A DNA stretch of 64,000 nt from Pyrenochaeta sp. MPI-SDFR-AT-0127 (Eukaryota; Ascomycota; Dothideomycetes; Pleosporales; Cucurbitariaceae): positions 372,001 to 436,000 of the forward strand of contig JAGTJM010000022.1 of NCBI GenBank assembly GCA_020747015.1, read 5' to 3'. This document shows, in pieces, positions 57,171 through 64,000 of this stretch. How positions within the stretch are numbered: the first letter of the stretch is position 1; each line of letters starts with the position of its first letter. The translations under genes and the position numbers were made by a program. Under the pieces are notes generated by a model that was not told where the DNA came from, ran no database searches, and saw nothing but the letters and a program-made list of their open reading frames with translations.

Positions 57171-58177
57171 CTACATGTTGCGTCCACCAGTCACCTTGAT
57201 CGTCTCGCCATTCACATAGCTGAACAGGGGACTGGCCACAGCCAGAACAGCACTCGCCGCCTCTGTCGCCGTACCTGGTCTCCTCAATGGAATATCGGCG
57301 TGCTCCATGCCCTTGGGAACCGCTGACTTCTGGGCCTGCGGTATGCCGAGCGCTACCTTCTCGCCATCGGCGGTTGTGATGAAAGCGCCAGCCTCCTTTG
57401 CTGCCGTCAAACGGGTCTGGATGTGTCCAAAAGCAACAGTATTGGCGCGGACGCCGAATTGAGGGCCCCACCTACACAAAAATGTCAGAATTAAGGAACG
57501 AAAGTAGATTGTATGTGAAGGACGTACTCTTTCGCAATGGTCTTGGTCATACCAGTAACACCCGCCTTTGCGAGCGCATAGTTGATTTGACCTGCGTTGC
57601 CGTTCACACCAGAGGTGCTGGAGATGTTAATGATGTTCCTGGGCTCGCCGTCCTTGACCCTGAAGTAGGGAGCAGCAGCGCGGACAATCTTGAACGGCGC
57701 GGTGCCGTGTAGATCAACAATTGTGTGCCATTGCTTGTCTGTCATCTTGTGAATAACACCATCCCATGTGTAACCAGCATTGTTGACAATGATGTGAATC
57801 TTGCCGCCGCCGAACTCTGCTGCCTTCTGAATGAGAGTCTTGATGTACTCATCATCGAGGACGTCTCCTGCCACGGCAATGGCGCTGCCGCCGGCCTTTT
57901 TGATGTCTTCTACTACAGACTCTGCCTTTTCTGTACGGTCTTAGTATGTGCTCAGGCTTTTAATGCAGAGCTTGAAAGTACAAGCTCGTTGTCGGACTAA
58001 CTTACTGGCATCGACATCCGCAACCACAACCTTCGCACCCTCCTTTGCAAACAATCGCGCAGCCTCGGCACCAATTCCTTGTCCTGAGCCGGTAATAATA
58101 GCTGTCTGGCCTGCCAACATACCCTTGGGGTAGTTGAGATGGCCGGCAATCTGCTCGACACGCTTGGAGGAAGACAT
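57171..58177 (-). CDS. Short-chain dehydrogenase/reductase, FabG-like
   Basis: Three exons (58006-58177, 57528-57930, 57171-57471) give 291 residues. An upstream in-frame ATG at 58249 would add 24 residues; the 58177 start fits the family better. The Rossmann signature TGSGQGIG is near residue 30, NNAG near 108, the Ser of ISSTSG near 155 and the YALAK catalytic pair near 170. The C-terminal exon reads WGPQFGVRANTVAFGHIQT and ends in SYVNGETIKVTGGRNM. This is classical SDR order. The sequence is closest to bacterial-type 3-oxoacyl-ACP reductases, and a mitochondrial fatty-acid synthesis role is possible but not shown. Reduced NAD(P)H use is expected. Confidence 0.9.
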
Positions 58178-58731
58178 TTTGCTTGATGAATTTGATGATA
58201 TGAGAAGAAAGGGGTATAACGGCTCCGTGGGCTTCAACTGCTCGAACAACGCAATAGAAGCAAATATGGAGTAAAGTGGAACGGTTACTTGCTCTTAAAA
58301 ATGCGGAGTAAGACAACCGTTTAGACCGACATCATGGCTTGGAAATGCCGAGGTTCATCAGATTCGAACTAGCGAGTATTTTGGTCGGCTTTCGGCTCAT
58401 CCCATTGCAGACGTACACAACACAACTGTACCATCACCCGACTCGAGTAGTCTTCCAAATCTCTGTAGGCGTGAAGCAGAATCTGCAGATGTTCATATCA
58501 GATCCAGCGGTGCTGTCTAATTCTAGAGTCGACCTGCTGGCCGCCTGTTAGACCAGCTGTTGATTGATCAAGATGCGACTGAGTATTAAGAACCAGCGAC
58601 AAGCATATGTAGCGAGAGAACGATGATATTTATTCAGTCAATGCATGGAGGGCTATGTCAATGCTGTAGTGTTGTGGAAGAACACCTTGGGGTATCACAA
58701 CGCAGGCGGAAAGTCAAACATGTAGTGCTAC
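58178..58731. other. Spacer between SDR and CCDC174-like genes
   Basis: 554 bp upstream of the SDR gene and downstream of the CCDC174-like gene. No feature was recognised. Confidence 0.4.
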
Positions 58732-59811
58732 TCAAGCTGCGTCCACCTTCTCAGTCTCTTCAGCCTCTTTCTCTCCTTCAGCCTCCTGGAACAATTCCGC
58801 CCCCAGGTCATTCAAAAACTTCTCAGCTTCTCCCTTACTACGCTTCTCAGCCATGACTCTCTTCTTCTCCCTGACCATCGCTTTTCTCTTCTCAACAGCC
58901 TCCTTTCTCTCCCGCCTGACTCGCTCCGTCTCCTCTCGTTCCTTCTCCATCCTACCCAGCTGCGCTGTCCTCTCTTCCTCGTCTTTCGAGAAGTGGAAGA
59001 AACCTGTGCCTCGCTGTCGAGCCTCCGCTCTTCCGTCGAAATGCAGTTCGGGGGGTGGTGTGAGCTCTTTGTCGCGCTTTGCAGCGAGGTCGGCCATCTG
59101 CTGTGTGATGGTTTCGTCAGGATTGAAGGCGTTGCTCTGCACGGCGTCGCCATAGATGATGTTTGTAGGCATACTGGGGCGGGCAGTGAAGCGGTCTGGT
59201 TCGTTGGCTGCAAGGGTGTTTTTGCGGCGTGCTTCGCGGGCTGCTTCTGCTCTTGTACCCTTTCGCGTTCGTCCGAATTCGTCAACATACTCTATCAGCT
59301 CCTCCTCTACGGAAGCCTCTGAATCAGACTCGGATGTTGACGCTACCTCGCCTTTCTCCTGCTTCTCAGCCCACTTGCGGTCAAAGTCCACACCATATTT
59401 GTCGTCCGTGTCCTCAATGTCACCACGCTTCAGGGCGTCATATAGCCGCGCTTTCTCTTCCATGCGCCGCTTTGTGCGTTTCCAGGCTGCTTCATCTTCG
59501 CCTTTTTCTTCTGTGGTTCGCCCACGGTGCTTTTGCGTGAAGTCTGAGTCTTCGAGATCCTTCAGTGCTCGTTTTTTGACATTCTTGTTGTGGGTCTTGA
59601 AGATATCTTCCTTTTGCGGTCGTGGGCGGCCGCTGGCAGTCTTGCTTGTTTCCGAGGAGCCAGCCCTTATCAGATTCGATAGCGTAGAGGAGAAGGCGAG
59701 GGTGCTCGAGCTTGATATTTCTTTTCCCTTGATGCGGGACTTTGGCCGGGCGCCGTACAGATGGGCGTCCTTTGACGACATGCCGTGGGCTGTTGATCCG
59801 ACGATGTCCAA
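58732..59811 (-). CDS. CCDC174-like coiled-coil protein (DUF4078)
   Basis: A single exon of 359 residues, almost entirely charged and helical. The family motif EYVDEFGRTRKGTRAEA lies near residue 178. Other landmarks are KTASGRPRPQKEDIFKTHNKNVKKR near residue 70, then KARLYDALKRGDIED, and KYGVDFDRKW. A long Arg/Glu coiled coil (residues ~275-340) follows, with TGFFHFSKDEEER before it. In animals the relative is linked to the exon-junction complex and splicing; in fungi its role is not known to me. It is divergent from homoserine dehydrogenase across 267 bp. Confidence 0.88.
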   Translation of the reverse strand: MDIVGSTAHGMSSKDAHLYGARPKSRIKGKEISSSSTLAFSSTLSNLIRAGSSETSKTASGRPRPQKEDIFKTHNKNVKKRALKDLEDSDFTQKHRGRTTEEKGEDEAAWKRTKRRMEEKARLYDALKRGDIEDTDDKYGVDFDRKWAEKQEKGEVASTSESDSEASVEEELIEYVDEFGRTRKGTRAEAAREARRKNTLAANEPDRFTARPSMPTNIIYGDAVQSNAFNPDETITQQMADLAAKRDKELTPPPELHFDGRAEARQRGTGFFHFSKDEEERTAQLGRMEKEREETERVRRERKEAVEKRKAMVREKKRVMAEKRSKGEAEKFLNDLGAELFQEAEGEKEAEETEKVDAA

Positions 59812-60078
59812 TCGCGAGTGGAGCGCGTCGTTGCACTGGACGGGCTAAGGCGATGTCGGCGTCGGAGCTCCAAAGCTTCTTGCGTCACTGCGCTGCCCCG
59901 CCAATTGTTTGGCTCGACCCCACGTTGAAGCCATGAATCAGCGGTTCCGCAGCACCGATAGCTTCTGTTCCTTTTTTGAGGCCTGATATTTCTTCTGTCT
60001 GCTTCAGGAAAGCTTATATATCTCAGGCTCGCATTCCATCAAGCTTCATCGACTCAATTGACTCCATACTTGCTCACA

Positions 60079-61256
60079 ATGCCTCTTCCTCGTCAAGTCT
60101 TCATTGCCGTTATCGGTGAGTACTTGGACTCTCTCCAATAAGATTCCTCAGAAACCAGACATTAATTACCCCCTCAGGCGCTGGTGGTGTAGGCAAAGCC
60201 TTCCTTTCCCAGCTCTCGGGCCTCGCACAGCGCCTCTCTCAATCCTCCGGCTCACCCTACTACCTCTCTCTGATCTGGCTCAGCACCTCCAAGAAAGCCA
60301 TCTACCATGCCGACTACAAGTCTCTCTCAAACTGGGAATCAGAACTCCAAAACTCCACCACACCCACCTTACCGCTTCCTCAACTTGCTGAGTACCTTGT
60401 CAAGGCGCCGGGCAAGGTAGTGTTGGTGGACAACACAAGCAATCAGGAGGTTGCAGACTCGTATCCCTCATTCTTGAAGAAGGGCATTAGCATTGTAACA
60501 CCAAACAAGAAGGCCTTCTCAGGAAACTATGGTCTCTGGACAGACATATTCAATGCGGCAACAAATGGAAATGGCAACGGTGGTTACATTTTCCATGAGT
60601 CATCTGTTGGTGCTGGATTGCCAGTCATCTCGACTCTGAAAGATCTTGTCGAGACAGGTGATGAGGTTCAGAAGATTGAGGGTGTTTTCAGCGGCACTAT
60701 GAGCTTTTTGTTCAACTCCTTCCAGCCGACGAGTGGAGGTGGAGGCAAGTTCTCTGCCGAAGTGACAAATGCGAAAGAGAAGGGCTACACAGAGCCCGAT
60801 GCACGTGATGATCTAAACGGTCTGGACGTTGCCAGGAAACTCACCATTCTAGCTCGCCTTGCTGGTCTAAAGGTTGAATCCCCAGCCTCGTTCCCTGTTC
60901 AATCTCTCATCCCCAAGGAGCTGGAGTCTTGCTCATCTGGTGATGAGTTCCTCCAGAAACTACCAGAATTCGATGGCCAAATGGACAAGCTCAAGACAGA
61001 TGCGGAGAAAGAGGGCAAGGTCATCCGCTTTGTCGGTAGTGTAGACGTGCCAAAGGGAGAGGTTAAGGTGGGCCTAGAGAAGTTCGACAAGAGTCATCCA
61101 ATCGCAGCGCTAAAGGGCAGCGACAATATCATCGCTTTCTACACCAAGCGATATGGCGACAACCCTCTTATCATCCAGGGTGCAGGTGCTGGCGGTGATG
61201 TCACGGCCATGGGTGTTACGGCGGATTTGGTCAAGGTGTTGAGGCTGCTGAATTAG
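60079..61256 (+). CDS. HOM6: Homoserine dehydrogenase
   Basis: Two exons (60079-60115, 60178-61256) give 371 residues. The 62-nt intron splits the nucleotide-binding loop, and the join restores VFIAVIGAGGVGKAFLSQL. Further landmarks are VDNTSNQEVADSYPSFLKKGISIVTPNKKAFSG, the VGAGLPVISTLKDLVETGDEV motif, and EGVFSGTMSFLFN. The substrate-binding helix follows as EPDARDDLNGLDVARKLTILAR. The C-terminus GDNPLIIQGAGAGGDVTAMGV is also conserved. The enzyme reduces aspartate semialdehyde to homoserine with NAD(P)H, the branch point to threonine, methionine and isoleucine. Length equals that of yeast Hom6 (about 360). Two Gcn4-like half sites (GACTC) occur just before the start. Confidence 0.96.
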
Positions 61257-61458
61257 ATTTCGAAAGCCCAGAAGGCGAACATGACGATATAATGAAAAAA
61301 AGTTTTAGGGATATAAAGACTCGTTTTGAGAATCAGATATCCCATAATCCAATTAAGCTTCTATGTTGAGATTGTTATCATGCCCATTAAACATATTACA
61401 CGTTGACACTTTTCGCCTAGAGCGTGGTATCATCATAAGTCATCAATTAGGCGTCTCA
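61257..61458. other. Convergent 3' spacer
   Basis: 202 bp between HOM6 and the membrane-protein gene. An A run occurs near 61294. Confidence 0.4.
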
Positions 61459-63481
61459 TTAGCTCATCTTAGGCGTCATCCTCCCGCTGGGAGCTTCATA
61501 ATACCTGACCTGCTGCGCAACGCCTTCATGCGCCCATTGACCGTGTGTCGCCTGTTCATGCTGCCACTGACCTTGACCCCCTTGTAATTCTGGTCTCGGC
61601 ATGCCATAGTCGCCACTATGTAGTTCACTTCGATTTCCGCTGGCATAACCCCCACCAGGTCCACTAACGAACCCACTGTCGCTGCCTACCTCTGAGTAAG
61701 CCTCCTGAATAGGTGGACTGGGCAATGAAGAACGCGAATAGTATCCTGGGTGGGGGACAGGTGGAGAGACAGTGCGCTGTTGACTTGGTCTCCAGTCCGC
61801 GTTATAAGGTTGTGGGGGAGGTACCACACGCGGCAGGGTGGGTTCCAGTACAGGTTGAAGGCCGCTGCTCTCGTCTGAAACATTCTTTCGCCAATCTTTC
61901 ACACCACCAAAAGCTGAACTGGCGGCGACGCTTTGTCGTGTGCTTCCAATCCCACTCATCTCTTCCAGTGCCTTCTTATCCTTCTTATGCTGCTTGTGTT
62001 TCCGCGCCAGCAAGAACATCAAGACACCGAATATAGCTGCGATGACACCAGCACCAACACCGATCCCAATCTTCGCCCCTGTAGCGAGACCAGACTTCTG
62101 AGGCGTGGCTTTGAGCGGAAATTGCATAGCATAGACGACGTTTACGATTGCGGAAGTAGGTTTTGAGGTATCTAAGGCGATATTGCCGGAGACTGGTGGT
62201 GGGGTCATTGCAGCGCGTAGCGTAGAGTAGCAAGGTGTTTGGCCTCCGAAGGCGGTGCTCCAGGGGTAATAGTTCCTATATCACAGTCAGCATTCACTCC
62301 TCAACATTATCCAGGCTACGCTTGGATTTAGGACTTACGAGGGACAGCAGCCTTCACCAATACTTCGGTAGTCATCGGGACATTTGCTTAGTGTAGCTTG
62401 CACCGGTGACAGAGCGCTCGGGAAACCACGTTCGCCTCCACCAGCAGACGCCGATCCAGTCTCCACAGCCGCAACCTCCAAAGCAACCGTTGGAGGAATG
62501 TCAAAGGGACAACAGTCCGCTTTCCCTCCTACACAACCTACTACGGGTGCCCAGTAAGCAGTCGGTCCATCTATGATGGTGTAATCAGGAGTAGCACAGT
62601 ATCCTTGAAGCAAAGCTCCACCGGTCCATTTAGGGAGCGGGATATGAGATGTAGTTATCGACGCTGATACACCAGTGATTTCTGCGGATGTACGAGGGGC
62701 AACTACGATTGACACAAGGCTAGGCTGTGGCACTGACGTGGGGATCGTCTCAGTTGTTTTCTCCGGCCCTGGAACTACTGTTGGTGATAGGCTCGTAACA
62801 ATAGACGGTTTAGAATCGGGTGTGGACATACGAGGAGGATCGGTCGCTTTTGGCGGATCCGATTGTTTCGGGTCTTCACGTTGTGGAGTAGATGCCGGCT
62901 TAGGCTCCTGATTTGGGGTCGGCGTCTGAGGTGCTGGAGCCGGTGGCGATGGTGTTTCCGGTGGCGGCACTGATTTTGGAGTTGGCGTCGTAGTCTTTTC
63001 GTCTACGGGCGTAGGAGTGCTAGGTTTGGGTGTGTTGCGGGTACAATGCCCGGATGACCATGATGCAAACACCGAGTTGTTAAATTCTTTCCCAACATTG
63101 TCAGATGACTTTATGTTATAGTGTCGTGCATTACTTACTGATATCATAGCATCTCGAATAAGGGGTATCAGCCCAACAAGACGCATACTTCGCTGCGTAC
63201 GCCGTAAGCGTTGAGCAAACACATGCGTCGCCCGTCCAAGTAAGCCCAACGTCTGGGGTAAGACAGGTACCCGCTGCTCCCACTCGACAATTACTATGTC
63301 GTACTGAATAGTCGGGCAGTAGTTCGAGTTGCTGCCAGATTTGTTAGGCTCAGCGTGGGAAGTGAAGGCTTGACCCCCATACCTGGCACGTTAACTGCCT
63401 CTTGTCGTACCTTGGGCGGCCGAAGAAGCTGTGCCCTTCAATCCACCGGACAAGAGCAGAACCCTGGTTGAAAGCAGACAT
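61459..63481 (-). CDS. Cys-rich single-pass membrane protein with Thr/Pro stalk
   Basis: Four exons (63383-63481, 63139-63331, 62339-63086, 61459-62275) give 618 residues. Exon 2 is Cys-rich (AAGTCLTPDVGLTWTGDACVCS, split by function, and YASCWADTPYSRCYD). Exon 3 is a long Thr/Pro/Ser stalk followed by a second Cys block (LQGYCATPD, then VVGCVGGKADCCPFD, then SKCPDD). Exon 4 carries one membrane span (KIGIGVGAGVIAAIFGVLMFLLA) with a basic stop (RKHKQHKKDKK), then a Pro/Gly/Gln-rich cytosolic tail. It resembles fungal wall-sensor or WSC-like architecture, but no WSC domain is recognised. No signal peptide is visible in exon 1, so the true N-terminus is uncertain. Confidence 0.7.
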
Positions 63482-64000
63482 ATTGTTTGCTTGTTTCTAG
63501 CCCTCGAGTAGTGATCTTCAATAACAGTGTCCAGTAATCGGTGTGCAGACAAAGGTGCGTCGCAAGGCTGAACACGCCGGCCGATTTTGCAACTTGACGT
63601 CCATAGCTTTATTTCTATCCCATGCCAGCCGCCCATGCGGTTGAGCCTCATCAATACAATAGTCTAGATTCAGTGTCCCCAGCATTGGTGGCGTATGGTT
63701 GCCAAAAGAAAGTGTGCCCATGGCTGCTTCCAGAGGATCTTTTCGAGCAGTCATTAGCGAACACGAAACTATCCTTCCCAAAAGGTCCGAACTTTGTTGT
63801 GGCGTTTTACACTTGCATGGAAGCGATATGGTTGATTCTTAAACAGGCGACTTCTCGCTGATCCTCTCACAACTTGACCACTTTTGGCAGCGCGTTTCAA
63901 GAGCGATGAACAATCAACAAGCTGGTAATCAGTTGTCATTCAATAGGGCTGGGTAGTACTGACCAATCTTGAAGTTGGCAGCTAGGGTTCTCGATCATCT
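63482..64000. other. End of window, no gene recognised
   Basis: About 520 bp upstream of the membrane-protein gene. Short ORFs on both strands lack any recognisable domain. Confidence 0.3.

Noticed and set aside
1..64000. A secondary-metabolite or defence gene cluster
   Set aside because: No polyketide synthase, NRPS, terpene cyclase, NLR-like or transporter gene set is present; the genes are mostly unrelated housekeeping genes.

Overview
The window looks like nuclear DNA of a filamentous ascomycete (Pezizomycotina; a dothideomycete, probably Pleosporales, is my inference). The reasons are: dense genes on both strands, introns mostly 47-63 nt with GT-AG ends and CTAAC/CTGAC branch sites, family content typical of moulds (kapC-type bZIP, Sfl1-type HSF, GH55 glucanase, DUF2458, fungal F-box proteins), CT-rich leaders, and no operons or mobile elements. 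Exon structures were built by hand: I required in-frame joins, plausible splice signals and family-consistent protein across each junction.

Layout. 0-10 kb: a nucleolar RRM-like protein cut by the window edge, a small membrane protein, a mitochondrial membrane protein of cytochrome-oxidase-assembly type, a DUF2458 protein, a GPI-type cell-wall protein and the INO80 subunit Arp8. 10-20 kb: pterin-4a-carbinolamine dehydratase, kapC, cytochrome c heme lyase, the ER-Golgi protein Yip1 and a tiny Cys-rich gene. 20-30 kb: an F-box protein divergent from a large Ufd1/zinc-finger protein, then a nine-exon GH55 beta-1,3-glucanase. 30-40 kb: a hot-dog thioesterase, two weak hypothetical genes, a small repeat protein, a cyclase-family hydrolase, inositol monophosphatase, a BTB protein and a ubiquitin-conjugating enzyme. 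40-50 kb: a TBC Rab-GAP, xanthine/hypoxanthine phosphoribosyltransferase and a second F-box protein. 50-64 kb: an Sfl1-like HSF regulator, a transferrin-receptor/PSMA-like M28 protein, an SDR reductase, a CCDC174-like protein, homoserine dehydrogenase and a Cys-rich single-pass membrane protein.

Most genes are housekeeping and unrelated to each other. I see no secondary-metabolite cluster and no defence or mobile system. Ubiquitin-related genes recur (two F-box proteins, Ufd1-like, E2, and a possible ubiquitin-adaptor-like M28 protein), but they are not contiguous.

The observations most worth checking are: (1) the F-box ORF is followed, in frame across a single UGA, by spliced Cys-rich exons; (2) the M28/PSMA-like protein lacks two catalytic-site residues and carries an N-terminal PY-like motif; (3) two genes appear to need GC-AG introns; (4) the XPT1 first intron carries an alternative in-frame N-terminus. 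No tRNA, rRNA, transposon or CRISPR array was recognised.
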